A DNA stretch of 64,000 bases, taken from the NCBI RefSeq assembly GCF_003576645.1, contig NC_044930.1, positions 11,320,205 through 11,384,204 of the forward strand, in the 5' to 3' direction. The position numbers and the translations under genes are program-made. This DNA comes from Ipomoea triloba. Lineage: Eukaryota; Streptophyta; Magnoliopsida; Solanales; Convolvulaceae. Shown here in pieces: positions 46,171 through 58,082 of this stretch (its first letter is position 1; each line of letters opens with the position of its first letter). The notes beneath the pieces are model-generated. The model was not told where the DNA came from. It made no database searches and was given only the letters and a program-made list of their open reading frames with translations.

Positions 46171-47037
46171 AAGAATTGTGAATATTTAGTAATTTTAATT
46201 ACCTGTTAAGAGAATTGAAGAACTTGAATTGGTTGATCCAAAAGAATTGAAGAGTTCTGTCGAGTTGCGTCTGTCATCTATTGTTTGCGTATTTGTGTGC
46301 TATTGTTGCCTGCTGAGTGTTGAGATTTGCAATTTTGCGTAATTAGATTGCTAATTGATGTTTGCACCAATTAGAAAATTACCTAATACCTAGACACCAG
46401 CTAGTTAGGCTAGTTGTGAGATTCGTGTAAATATAAGCTGTGTAATGTACTAATGTTGATAATGAAAGGATTGAATTGAAAGCTACGGTAATTAGGGAAA
46501 GCCACATTAGTTACGGTAATGTGGGATGGTTGCGCACTTGCGGCGAACTGCCGATGGAAAAAAATGCCTAATGTGTAATGTGTAATGCCCCTTATATATT
46601 GCACATATACCTTTTTTTTTTATTTAATATGGGGCCCCCAAAAATTGGGGGTCTGTGTAAAGGCCCTGGGTAGACGTGCCCAGGGTCGGTCCTGAAAGCG
46701 CATAACAAAGAAATGCATCAATGCACCACTTAAATCATTTGTGCTATTTAAATTTTCTAATTATTGTTATAAGTATGATATATTATTTTCTTATATTATT
46801 ATAATTAATGTCCGTGCATTGCACGAGTGCAAACATTAGTCTTATAGGAGGGATTGAGGGATGAGAGGTGATAATTTAATAAATAAATAAATAATATTTA
46901 ATTAATTGAAAAAAACTCCGAATAAATTTGCAATTGGTGACAAAAACTAGTTTCTACTTACAACAATACAATAATTTCAATGCCAACAACCCTCAAGAAT
47001 TCATAAGTTCAAACTGTGCACAAAGATCATGGATCTT
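46171..47037. other. Repeat debris between Gypsy remnant and SWEET copy 3
   Basis: It contains a hAT terminus resembling the 16-kb element (GGGGCCCCCAAAAATTGGGG, CCCAGGGTCGGTCCTG near 46,630-46,695) and a Helitron-like 3' hairpin CCGTGCATTGCACGAG at about 46,812. No gene. Confidence 0.5.
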
Positions 47038-50000
47038 TCATGGGACAAGAATATAAGAAGAATGGCTGTCAGGATCTTGGCTCATTGAAATTGTGGAAAT
47101 AGTTCTCATTATATTTCGAATGCTTGATAACCTCCTAGCCCTAGGAGATGTATGTTTACTGGCATTATTATCTGAAGTCTCCTTCAACTCTTCCACATTG
47201 ATGCCTTCTTCATGAACCTCCGCCATTTCAGTTGATATCACCTTACTCGATTTCTTCTTGTAAATCATGTAAATAATAAGTTGAGCTATGCCCGACATGA
47301 TTCCAATTACGTTTGGCACCTACATACAATTATCCCGAGAAAAAAAAAACGATTAGGGGTAGGTGGTTGAGTTTAGTCTGGAGAATACTTGTACAATTCA
47401 TTTTCATATATATATATATATATATAGGGCTCGCTCAGGTGAGAACGAATGCCCAGCAAAGAACTGAGAACCAATCGCAGTTGCCCAGATTTAATGTATC
47501 ATATGTATTTTATTTTTAAAAGACTCAGTGACATTTTTGTAAATAACTCAAACTTTGGTGCAAGTAACATGTGTAAAAGTGCAAGTGTGAAAGTAAAATC
47601 ACTTAAAATTGCAATCATTTTCACTTAATAGTGCAAATAATTTATCTTTTTTAACATTAGTGTACCTAATGATAACATCTTTCACATTGGTGCATTTAAT
47701 GATAACATTTGGTGCAACTAATGATAACGTTAGGTGTCCTTAATATTGATGCTTAGTGTGCATTATTTGTTACTCTTTTAATACATTTTACTTGCAATTT
47801 TAATAGATTTTACTTGCACTTAAGTGCACTATATGAAACTGTTACGCTTTTAACACAATTTATTTTCACTTTAAATTTCAATTATTTATGAAAATGTTAA
47901 TGTGTATAAAAATAAATAGTGTTTCTGACCGTTACGTTAGATTTGACACGTGAATGATAGTGATTGGTTCTTATTTTTCTCAGGCAATTAGTTCTTTCCT
48001 AAAGGCCTTCCTATATATAAGATTTTAAAAGAATTACTCTTAGAAGATTTCAATATTTCGTGTATAAAAGTACATAATGTAGATGGGAAAATTTGAAATT
48101 AGGGAAATATATGGAGGCTAAAAAGATAGACTTACAATGATATAAAGATCCATAAGAAACATAGCAAATGCAAACCATGCAGCCGCGTTTAGAAGCAAGA
48201 AAAGTGAGACTATGAATGGCATGTATTCCACACTTCTCGTCTTAATCACACTTATCTGAGTTAAAACAAGAGCTTACGATGAATTGACATCACATCATAA
48301 TTTTTTAAATTTTTTTAAAGAAAAAGTATATTTATTAATAAAATATAAAATGCAACCAGTCAAGTTGTTCCAAATATGACTATCATTAGTGTGGCATTTC
48401 TTGATCAGATTTTTTTGCATGCCATTATTGGTATGCTATTTTTCTTTTCTTTTAACTCATAAGATTGGTCCACAAATTGTCTCACAAATCCTCATACATG
48501 AGACACATTAGGTTTTTTTTTTATATAAATATTATATTTTTTCCTTATAAGTATTAAAAATTTTCTCTTAAGTAACTTTTTAACCCCAATATTATATTTT
48601 GGGACTTTAAAATATTACATTTTTCTCATAAATATTATATTTTCTCTTATAACTTATAAGTAACAATTAATTAATTTATCCTGGATTAGTATTACACTTT
48701 TAATTTTCTCACAAATAATTGTTCAACTCCTAAATATTACGGAGTACATTTTTATTTAAAATTAAACATTTTTTAAAAAGTGTTTCACCTACCTTTCTCA
48801 GTAAGTAACAAACAATTAATCCATGATTAATATTGCATCTCCACCAAAAGTATTATATTTTCATCCTAACCTGACCTGTCTTATGCATATATCTAACAGA
48901 GACTCGCCCTAAATCCATAAATATAAAAAGTTGTTTTTTTTTTTTTTTGAAACGAAAATGTAAAAAGTTTTAATGGCAAGTGAAGTAAAAATGAAAGCAA
49001 ATGGGGATTAAAGTTAGCGTACCATAACGGAAATAGGGGCGGCATACATAGTAATTGTGAGGACCGCACACAAAAATCCAACAAAGGTATGTCTTGCATT
49101 ACCGTGGAAAACAAAGAGAGATAAAGCAATGGCCAGTCCTGGAAAACATATGTTCATTAACCCCACCAACACCAACGCTTTCACCTGATATATATAATGA
49201 TGATTATGAGAATCCAAATTAAATACTCATAAAATTCTCTGATTTTTTATTATTTAATTTAAATTATATTAGAACCATATATAGTTTATACTTTATAATA
49301 TAATAATGTACAAAAACAATACCTTTTTATCCATGGGAGCATAAACGAGGTAAATTATGACATAAATAATTTGGGAGAGCACACCAACAGAATTTACTGT
49401 GATAATAAGTAAACCATCAAATGGAACAAGAAAACCATAGAAAACCCATAGGCTTCTGCACACCAATTGGCACATATGGGGGACTGCATTGTAACCCTCT
49501 GCTGATATCTTCTTCTTCACCAGCTTCCAAAATGTTAACCTATCCATTCCATAAACATATATAATCAATCATTCTTATCCTATCTGTCATGTCAAAAATG
49601 TATATATGTTGTATGTATTGCAAGATTAGGTGATCTGATAAGAATAGGGTCTTACGCTGGAGAAGCACAAAGTAGAATAGTGATAATATTGCCTGTAATG
49701 CACAAGAATGATAGTTACATTCGCACATCATGATCGGAACGAAAATTAAATTACAGTTACTAATAAATCTTTTTGTCAAAGACTTTGTGGTCTAGTGGCA
49801 CCTGATTGCAACCCACCAGCCTCGGTGGAGACGATATTGGCTCTCTATGCTTCATTTGGTTGAAAAAGTAGCTATGAACAAATACTACATTGTAACACAG
49901 TCAATAATACTAAAAAAAATTCCTTTTTTCACAATACATTTACAACCAATTTATAAATATGAACACAATATAATAAATAAAATTTATATATTATTGAAGA

Positions 50001-50056
50001 AAGAAATTAAGAGATAACCAACCTATAACACCCACTATAAATTCAGCCTTAACCAT
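47038..50056 (-). CDS. SWEET16/17-like: SWEET16/17-like sugar transporter, copy 3 (diverged paralogue)
   Basis: Six exons: 50,056-50,023, 49,692-49,656, 49,539-49,323, 49,184-49,023, 48,255-48,136 and 47,319-47,038. They total 852 nt, 283 residues, all GT-AG and in phase. Exon sizes 34, 37, 217, 162 and 120 match the other two except six extra bases in exon 3. The first repeat has [20 protein letters not shown]; the second has [18 protein letters not shown] and [11 protein letters not shown], so both sugar-binding Asn sites are kept. The C-terminal tail (about 70 residues after helix 7) is long and hydrophilic with acidic and then Ser/Arg-rich parts, a place where clade IV tails carry regulatory sites. 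Introns host a Micron-like element (intron 5), a MITE (intron 4) and a SINE (intron 1). Confidence 0.9.
47427..48011. mobile_element. Micron-like (TA)n-embedded element in SWEET copy 3 intron 5
   Basis: Left (TA)n 47,406-47,426, right CTATATATAAG at 48,011. GGGCTCGCTCAGGTGAGAAC start, internal ATTTTTGTAAATAACTCAAA and TTGGTGCAACTAATGATAAC repeats shared with the 3.5-kb and 37-kb copies. Confidence 0.6.
48470..48895. mobile_element. MITE of the GTCTCAC family in SWEET copy 3 intron 4
   Basis: GTCTCACAAATCCTCATACATGAGAC at the left, CCTGACCTGTCTTATGCATA at the right, with ATTATATTTTTTCCTTATAAGT tracts as in other copies. Confidence 0.5.
49772..49905 (+). mobile_element. SINE copy in SWEET copy 3 intron 1
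   Basis: GTCAAAGACTTTGTGGTCTAGTGGCACCTGATTGC (A box TGGTCTAGTGGC), truncated at the B box, with the family tail TTGGTTGAAAAAGTAGC. Confidence 0.55.
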
Positions 50057-50734
50057 GAGATCAGAGTAATTACTTTGACGCGTAACTGAATGATAAAAAT
50101 TATTTACTTCACTCAAAAGTGATTTAGATTTGGCTCCGAATTGAATACCAATCTTTGACGCAAAAAAAAAAAATGATCGGTGGAAGAAGTGAGGCTGAAT
50201 AGTCTATGCTCTTCATGCCACATTTTATAACCTACACAAACATAAATTGCCGTTTGACCAAAAGATTCCATTTTAAGTACACATATTACTATATTAGAAA
50301 ACATGTTCTTTGATCTGTCTTAGTTGAGAATAAAAATTAATTTCCACCATGCATATTATGCCACGTGGATTTTTGACATTTTATAAAAAAATATGACTTA
50401 GATTACAAGTCTTGACTCGATCAGAATACTATTTTAACAATATTTAAACTAATGTTAATTGTAATCATCTATGATATACGAGAAGTTTTGTATATATTTG
50501 GGGCTGCTTTTCAATTTATTTATAGTTTAATCTTCCAAAGCCAATGAAAATTATCAAGTATCCAAAGTACATAACAAGAAGCAGCTTTATAGTATTTTTA
50601 TTTGAATTGTCTTGTGTATTGTTTTTAACTGCTTGGTACTTTTTTGTCAGTCCTTTGATACCATACTGTAGTATGAGATACAATTACCAGGCAAACAAAA
50701 TCAAATTAAATGTGCCTTTTTATTAAAGGAAAAT

Positions 50735-50830
50735 GCAATTGAGTACACAACAAAAAAAAAAAACAAAAAACAAAAAACAAAACAAAACAAAAAAAAAAAA
50801 ACAAAACAAAACAAAACAAAAAGAAGAAGG
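50735..50830. repeat. A-rich (CAAAA)n low-complexity tract
   Basis: Runs of ACAAAAAACAAAAAACAAAACAAAAC. Confidence 0.9.
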
Positions 50831-51004
50831 TGTAAATAACTTTTCAACTTTCAAACTAGTGATGCAATTAAGATTGTGAATTCTTGATCTTGTTAGGTTC
50901 CAATCATGAATTCTTTTTCATGGGCAGTTGAGCATGGGATTGGAAGATGGTTGGGCCAAGGGTAGAGGCACGAGAACAAGGGTAAAGGCACGGAAACAAG
51001 GATG

Positions 51005-51215
51005 GAGCAATCATTATTGCGTGGATAGTGTGTAGACCACAGTCCAAAAATACATAAAGTATATTATTTTAACTCATAAAATACATTATTTTAATACATA
51101 AAATACATTATTCTAATTCATAAAATACATTATCTTATCTCAAAATTAAAGTTTTATTATTCTAACACATAAAATACATTATTCTAACTCATAAAATACA
51201 TTATCTTTATTAGGA
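51005..51215. repeat. Tandem ACATAAAATACATTATTCTA repeats after a GTGTGTAGACCACAGTCC terminus
   Basis: About 20-25 bp units (ACTCATAAAATACATTATTT). The terminus resembles the MITE in SWEET copy 2 intron 5 (CACACAGT...CAGTCCACAC), so this is probably one end of the same family, cut by the Copia fragment. Confidence 0.45.
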
Positions 51216-52030
51216 CGAATACCTAACTGCAAAAAATTGGAGTGCAATTTCTTATACTCAGCCCCTAAGTCAGATTGAATGGACGAACTCTCAACCCTAA
51301 GACGAAAACGCATACAAGTCCGATTTCAAGCGCATAGGAAAAAGCCAAGTATAACGAGAGTAGTCATCCACAAATAAAACAAAATAACGATGCATGTCCA
51401 CTAGAAGATAAAAGCGGGGCAAGACCCCAAATATCTGTATAAACTAAATCAAGAATATATGAACTAGACGACTCAACACGTGGTAGTGGGAAACACGTAG
51501 ATTTACCCAACTGACACGCAGAACATAAAGAAGAATCACGACCAAAACAACTCGACCCACTAACCGAACAGGAATGTAAAACAAGACTCAAAACACGCTG
51601 ATATGGATGAACAAGACGACTATGCCAAACATAAGCAGAGACACGAGATGAAAGAAACGCAGCAAGCGATGAACGTGAGAGAGGTAGCGTGTAAAGCCCG
51701 CCAGAACTACTACCCCGAAGCAGCACTGCCTTGGTGGTGATATCCTTCACAACAAAAAAGGACGGGTGAAACTCTAAAAATACTTTATTATCTGACGCAA
51801 ACTACTGAACAAAAAGTAAAGAATTAGACAAACTAGAAACATGTAATATATTATATAATTTAAAAGACCTAGAAGGGGTAGTAAAGGAAGCATGACCAAC
51901 ACGACTAATAGGAAAATGCATACCGTCACCAATGTAAAGCGTGTCATTACCAACATACTCCTCAGACATGGAAAGAGCCGCTATGTTAGGAGTAGCGTGA
52001 TTCGTGGCCCAGCATCTGGAAACCACATAT
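51216..52030 (-). pseudogene. Copia pol fragment (protease to integrase)
   Basis: Clearly related to the 17-21 kb element: TNHATPNIAALSMSEEYVGN (protease neighbourhood), FEL/VKDITTKAVLLRGSSSGG, HSRLVHPYQRV, SLCSACQLGKST, LDLVYTDIWGLAPLLSS. Stops and frameshifts are present, with no LTRs. A separate, older copy. Confidence 0.88.
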
Positions 52031-52890
52031 GAGAACCTGTAGGGTAAAGTACATTGCTAAAATTAAGGTGTGATATCAATGCAAGTTTATGTTTTTACAA
52101 TAAAATTGGAGTTGGGTGAAACTTGCAAATCTTATTATTACACACTCATTTTATTTGTTTATTTATTTTTTGTTCTGAAGGGTGTATTTTTTGGAGTTGA
52201 AGGCCGAATGACGTTATTGTATTGTTATTTGCGCTATTAGTTTGGGAGGCACGAATGGACTTTAACCATTACATTCACTACTGTTTTTTTGTTGTTTACA
52301 CTGAGTTCGACCCTTTTGATGGTATTCTGATCTAATATTTTTATGTGGTTTGCTTTTAGTTTTATTTCTTAATTTTTGTTCGATCATAATTGTGGTGTTC
52401 TTATTTATTTCTTAGGAAATTAAAATTATGAATTTGAGCAGCATATATATGGCAGCATCAAGATTGCAACTTGATCTACAACAAGGTACATATTGCTATG
52501 GATGGAATACTTGATATCTAAACTTTTATAGTGATTTTCTCCTGAAAGTTTTCATAGATTTTGCAAGTTTTATTTGTCTTTATAAAACTTCAAGTCTTGA
52601 GTTTAACAAACTAGCTTTGGATTCTCTTTTGACCTTTTGCTAGAACTTGTGAAGGTAATGTTTAACATTTGAAAATTTGATATTTGTTTTAATAATGTTT
52701 GTCATGGTGAGAATATTTGTTTTCCCTTTGCTATCCCAAGAACTGTTTTGTTCTAACAAGATCATATTGCATTTTGCAAAGCGAATTTTTGTTTTTATAT
52801 ATTATTATCCATTCTTTGTTAAGGAGTTGAAGTAGTTGAAGATCTTTTTGTTAGAATTTTTTTATAATTTCATCTTTATTTTTAATATCT
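52031..52890. other. AT-rich region, no gene assigned
   Basis: One exon-like stretch (about 52,425-52,485, EIKIMNLSSIYMAASRLQLD followed by a GT donor-like site) could be a relic exon but has no partner. Confidence 0.3.
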
Positions 52891-52894
52891 AAAT

Positions 52895-53125
52895 ATATAA
52901 TAATAAAAAATTGCGCTATATAATATTCGATGTCATCGCACGGATAATTAGACAATTATTTGCTCTGATTCAAGCTAGAAAAACATCAGAAAACATAATC
53001 AATCCAACCAATTTCATTAATTGCGCTATATAATATTTGATATTACAATTTATATAATTGTATATCGATTCAAATATTATTAAAATATTATAACAAATCC
53101 ATTCCGTGCAACGCACGGGCGACTT
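52895..53125 (+). mobile_element. Helitron 3'-end fragment
   Basis: Ends in TCCATTCCGTGCAACGCACGGGCGAC: a perfect CCGTGC-AAC-GCACGG hairpin at the terminus. The same sequence occurs inverted at 55,340-55,540 and 62,565-62,630. Confidence 0.55.
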
Positions 53126-53999
53126 CATAATAAAAGAATATAAAATACTTTTCAAAAGAGAAAATTAATTTTTTTTTTATCCCTTAGCTTAGCTTGCAGG
53201 CGTTCCTAAAAGTTGAATACTTCTAAATGTAGAGATTTTACCATAAATTAGCTTGGATTTGATCTTGTAGAGGTCTTCATGGGTGTGTACTATGTTTTGA
53301 CAACTTAGTTAATGATTTCAAATAGGAGCATACCAAAATTGGAAGGTATAACCATACTTCGGAACTTTATTTAACATTTCTTTGTTATATAAGTTTTGGT
53401 TTTGGGCAGTAGACTAGTGGAATGAAATATGATTACATGCTATAAGCAACTAAATGAAATATTAGCAAAGGAAAGTTATGTTAGAAATTAAATATAAGCA
53501 CAAGAAAGTATAAAAGTGATGCAAATCAACTATCGAATTGAGTTGAATATATAATTTTGAATAATTCAATATTCATTCTTGAAAAACATCTATGTTTTTT
53601 AATAACAGGGAATTATTACATATCTAGACATCAAATTGGACCCAACATCATATCAAACCTTCCCCAAGACAAAGGACTTCCAAAATGCCAACCTCAATAA
53701 TTTTGATAAACATGAGAATTATTATCTGTCTTATGTGCATAGAATTGCATATATTCTCATGTCTAGTCTGTCCAACTTATTTAAGAACCATTTATATCAT
53801 ATTACATCCTTGTAATTCAATATTCTACTATGAAAAATATTGCACTATTTTGAAATTTTAATTGATACTAAAATATTTTATTCTATTACATGAAATTGTT
53901 AAAAATTATCATCAATTATTAAAAAAAAGTTATAAATATCTCCAAATATAAAATTTAATGATGACTACGAATACAGAAAAACGTCAGTAAATGTATTTT

Positions 54000-54460
54000 T
54001 TATTTGCAAATTCATTAGCAATTATTGTTTTAATGACAAATAAAGATAATAATATACACAATCATTAAAAATGTTATTTTCTTGACGCATTTCAATTTTC
54101 ATCGCCATTTAAATTTATTCATGACAAACATAATTTTATGAAAAACGTTAGTAAAGACACATTTTCTGAGGAAATATTTTATTTCGTCACAAACTATAAC
54201 TGACGTTTTTGTTAATCTTTCGTTTCAAAATGTATGTATTCTATGGCATTATCAAGACCATGCAAAAACGTCAGTAATAGTTTTACTAACGAAAACATAA
54301 CTTCGTCAGTAATGCATTTTCATATATATGCCGCTAACCTGACTGTCAGGGCAACGTTTTTATTTCATTAGTAAATACATTTGGTGACATTTTTTTTTTT
54401 AGTTTTTGTGACGTTTAAAAAATGTCGCTAAATGTTAACATTCTAGTATTATTGTTGCAT
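54000..54460. mobile_element. CACTA-like MITE with ACGTCAGTAA repeats
   Basis: Repeated AAAACGTCAGTAATAG, AACTTCGTCAGTAATG and TGACGTTTAAAAAATGTCGC words in both orientations, typical of short CACTA derivatives. Confidence 0.4.
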
Positions 54461-55335
54461 GTTGGATATATATATACAATGCAATATATGGCGGGATGGT
54501 GTAATTAAAAAGGAAATGGACAACAAGAACAATACTAGTGCACGAATATGTCCAAGCGAATGCACACTTAAGTAGAAAAGCATTGATTCCATGATGCGAA
54601 TAGAAACTGATAGACAACACACAAGTACTGTGATAATGCTCAACACCCGAATTGACAATACAAGTGACAATGTACTCTTTTTCTTTCTTATTTTCTTGGT
54701 TTGGATTGTATAGACAATATATGTTACATACACAAAATTACCAATAACTTTCATTTGAACAATCAATCCTTTGCTCTTTTTTTCCCCGTATTTGTTTGAG
54801 AATTCCTGTATTATGAAATTTATAGCCACAATACCTATACCGCATTATTTATTACCACATTCAAATGTCGGCATGATAGACAAAAAACAACAGTTGCAAT
54901 ATAGAACACACAACGTAATAAACGCATTGCACAACACGTACGTACAATTTTAGTGCACTATTCCGCCCAAGTCATTGCACGAGTATAGCCCAACATGATT
55001 TACATTTCTGGTTGAATTGAATATATGCATAGGATAGTACGTAGCATGTCATCTGCAGAAGTATACTTGAAGTATGAAAACACATAGGAAACTCAAGATT
55101 TGATGAATGTGTTAGTGTGTTACTGGTAAAAAAAATTAAACTCATAATAGCGCAACACGTAAAACAAAGCACAACTTTATCGTAAGACATAAATATAAAC
55201 CACATACATGCACTCAAAGTTTAGGCATGAAGCTAAGAAAAATTACATCCACGTACATGCACTAAGTGCAATCATAACCGTGATTTTTTTCAGAGAAAAA
55301 TGTTTAGGGTGAGCTTTTTTAACAAACTATGTATT
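54461..55335. other. AT-rich intergenic DNA
   Basis: Short frames only (up to 126 codons on the minus strand at 54,449-54,829) with hydrophobic low-complexity translation and no recognisable family. Nothing else seen. Confidence 0.4.
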
Positions 55336-55336
55336 T

Positions 55337-55921
55337 TCTCCCGTACGTTACACGGAATGAATTTCGTTATAATATTTTAAGAATATTTGGATCAATATAT
55401 AATTATATAAATTATAATATCGAATATTATATAGTGCAATTGATTAAATTGGTTGAATCGATTATATTTTCGATCTGATGTTATCCTTGCTTGAATTCGA
55501 GCAAATAATTGTCCAATTATCCGCACGATGCACGAATAACATTTTTTGTTATCATATATTTAGATAATAAAATTAAAGATAAAATTATAAAAAATTCTAA
55601 TATTGAACGTGTACATTTATTTGGTTATAATATTATCAATTATGCTATTATAATGGCAATTGTATTATAGAATACCGTATATAATATTACCAATTATGCT
55701 ATTACGTTATTACTTAATTAATTTGTCTTTTATACACGGTATTATATTATTACGTTAATACGTGAATATAGAAACAATATTATCAAGTTAATTTTCATTA
55801 TACATTTTCTTACCAAATAAGCTTTATTAATTATTTGACCAATAAAATATTTAATTAATTGACTACAAAAGTTTGGGTGGAAAAACAAAATAAGAGGATT
55901 TTACTTTTATATATAGTATAG
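55337..55921 (-). mobile_element. Short non-autonomous Helitron
   Basis: On the minus strand it starts TCTATACTATATATAAAAGT (55,921 inward) and ends past the hairpin CCGTGTAACGTACGG near 55,340. This is the canonical end structure of TCTATACTATA-type plant Helitrons. Confidence 0.55.
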
Positions 55922-57595
55922 ATAGATTAAATATATTTCCTCAAAATTGATTTTCATTCCTTATCCTATTTTATTTATTGATATTTTTAATAGACACTAT
56001 TTAAGAATGAATATATTCTATATTTATTGTTCCGTTTCATTACCAAAAAAAAATAAAGTTATGTCTTTTAATGTACTTATTATTACCCCAATCTATCCCA
56101 TTATATTTTACACCCTTTTTTTTAAATGCATTTTACTTGCATTATTTACTCTTCATTGGGCAAATTAATTATTTTTCTTTAACAATAATATCAATTCGTA
56201 TATATTAAAATTATTATTATTTTATATTAAATATTAGTATTTATAAATATAATTAATCAATTATTATTCACAGAATTTGCAAACAATAATCTTACCAATT
56301 AGGTAATTATATTATAGAATACCATATATAATATTACTAATTATGCTATTATGTTATTACCTAATTAATATGCCTTTTCTACACGGTATTATGTTATTAC
56401 GTTAATACATGAATATAGAAACAATATTAAAATTAATAGATATTGTTAATTTCCATTTTACAAATTTCTTACCAAATAAGTTTTATTAATTATTTGACCA
56501 ATAAAATATTTAATTAATTGACTACAACAGTTTGGGCGGGAAAATAAAATAGGAGGATTTTACTTTTATATATAGTATAGATATATAGTATAGATATAGA
56601 TTAAATATATTTCCTCAAAATTGTTTTTAATTCCTTATCCTATTTTATTTGTTGATATATTTAATAGATACCATTTAAGAATGAATATATTCTATATTTA
56701 TTGTTTCGTTTCATTACCAAAAAAAAAAATTATGTCTTTTAATTTACTTATTGAGTTAATTACCGATTTGGTCCCTCGACTATTGGGATTTCACCACTTT
56801 GGTCCTCGACAATTTTTCTTGCCCAATTAAGTCCTCTACTTTGAAAAAATTAACCAATTTGGTCCTCTGTTTATTTTGGTGTTAAACAACCGTTAAATTA
56901 GGACCAAATTGGTGAAATCTCAATAGTCAAGGGACCATTTCGGTAATTAATTTTGACAGAAATGGTCCCTTGACTATAGTGAAATTACCAATTTGGTCCC
57001 GAATTTAACGGATATCAAATTGTAAAATAAACGGGATGACCAAATTGGTTAATTTTTTCAAAGTCGAGGACTTAATTGGGCAAGAAAAATTGTCGAGGAC
57101 CAAAGTGGTGAAATCCCAATAGTCGAGGGACCAAATCGGTAATTAACTCTTTACTTATTATTACCCCATCTATCCCATTATATTTTCCACTTTTTTTTAA
57201 AAAAATACATTTTACTTGCACTATTTACTCTTCATTATGCAAATTAATTATTTTTCTTTAACAATAATATCAATTCGTATATACTAAAATTATTATTATT
57301 TTATATTAAATATTAATATTTATAAATATAATTAATCAATTATTATTCACAGAATTTCCAAACAATAATCTTACCAATTAGGCAATTATATTATAGGATA
57401 CCATATATAATATGACTAATTATGCTATTATATTATTACCTAATTAAGATGTCTTTTCTACACGGTATTATGTTATTACGTTGATACATGAATATAGAAA
57501 CAATATTTCAAATTAATAAATATTGTTAATTTCTATTTTACATTTTCTTACCAAATAAGTTTTATTAATTATTTTAACAATATTGTTCATTTTCA
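55660..57595. repeat. Tandem array of about 650-bp Helitron-derived units
   Basis: Unit 1 is partial (55,660-55,920), unit 2 about 55,920-56,590, unit 3 about 56,590-57,595. Corresponding marks (TATAGAATACCATATATAAT) fall at 55,668, 56,314 and 57,394. The last interval is about 400 bp longer because of the MITE at 56,753-57,149. Two of the three units carry the TTTTATATATAGTATAGATA Helitron start. Confidence 0.75.
56753..57149. mobile_element. MULE-type MITE (397 bp) with perfect termini and 9-10 bp target duplication
   Basis: Left GAGTTAATTACCGATTTGGT and right ACCAAATCGGTAATTAACTC are perfect inverted repeats. TTTACTTATT flanks both sides (56,743-56,752 and 57,150-57,159). Unit 2 of the array shows the uninterrupted site (GTACTTATTATTACCCC near 56,070). 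Confidence 0.9.
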
Positions 57596-57600
57596 AGTTC

Positions 57601-57607
57601 TATATAA
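57601..57607 (+). promoter_or_regulatory. Candidate TATA box of the cysteine-rich peptide gene
   Basis: TATATAA 78 bp upstream of the ATG. The surroundings are AT-rich, so this is weak evidence. Confidence 0.35.
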
Positions 57608-57684
57608 GGGTAATACCTTGTGGAAAAAAAATATAATCCTTCATCTCAAAAAAGTAATAGCTGTTGCAATATACAACGAAGATC

Positions 57685-58054
57685 ATGAAGAACTGCAATA
57701 TGTTTGTGATTCTTTCTCTGACGATTTTTTTGACTCTACTAAACCCTTCTTTAGGTATTAATTTTTCAATTTTTAATATACTGTATATTAATTGATAAAA
57801 TATAATACCTTATGTTTGTGATTCTTTCTTTGACGATTTTTCTGACTCTACTAAACCCTCTATTAAACTTGATTTTATGTTAAGGTCAACTGAAGTTTTG
57901 CCCAGGAACTTTTACCACAAGCGGCGTATGTGGGAGCATTAGTTGTGGAAATTTGGCACTATTTCATTGGCCAGCAAGCAAGATGCCTCATGATTGTACA
58001 TGTGCTGGTGCTGGGGCAGGTCAAAGCCTTTGTACTTGTCAAATCGTTTGTTAG
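57685..58054 (+). CDS. Secreted eight-cysteine peptide (SCR-like / defensin-like)
   Basis: Two exons, 57,685-57,754 and 57,885-58,054 (GT-AG, phase 1), give 79 residues. Exon 1 is a signal peptide (MKNCNMFVILSLTIF then LTLLNPSL). Exon 2 encodes a mature peptide of about 56 residues with eight Cys spaced C-x9-C-x4-C-x16-C-x-C-x9-C-x-C-x3-C; the last Cys is the final residue. An intron right after the signal peptide and eight cysteines with C-x-C pairs are the standard gene plan of plant defensin-like and SCR-like peptides (antimicrobial or cell-cell signalling). The intron (130 bp) contains a second, near-identical copy of most of exon 1 (57,812-57,867) that lacks the donor and runs to a stop. 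Specific function unknown. Confidence 0.78.
57812..57867 (+). pseudogene. Duplicate signal-peptide exon inside the intron
   Basis: ATGTTTGTGATTCTTTCTTT and onward repeats exon 1 from its sixth codon with few changes (MFVILSLTIFLTLLNP conserved), but the TTAG|GTATTA donor has become TATTAAACTT. If translated it would end at a TAA just before exon 2. Confidence 0.8.
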
Positions 58055-58082
58055 ATGATGTAATGAAAAAATGTATTTTTCT

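Noticed and set aside
54449..54829. Minus-strand 126-codon frame
   Set aside because: Hydrophobic low-complexity translation from AT-rich DNA, no splice partner and no family resemblance.
57685..58054. Peptide gene as the pollen determinant of a self-incompatibility locus
   Set aside because: Cysteine spacing is compatible with SCR-like ligands, but no receptor kinase or other S-locus gene was recognised in the window, so the claim has no support beyond fold type.
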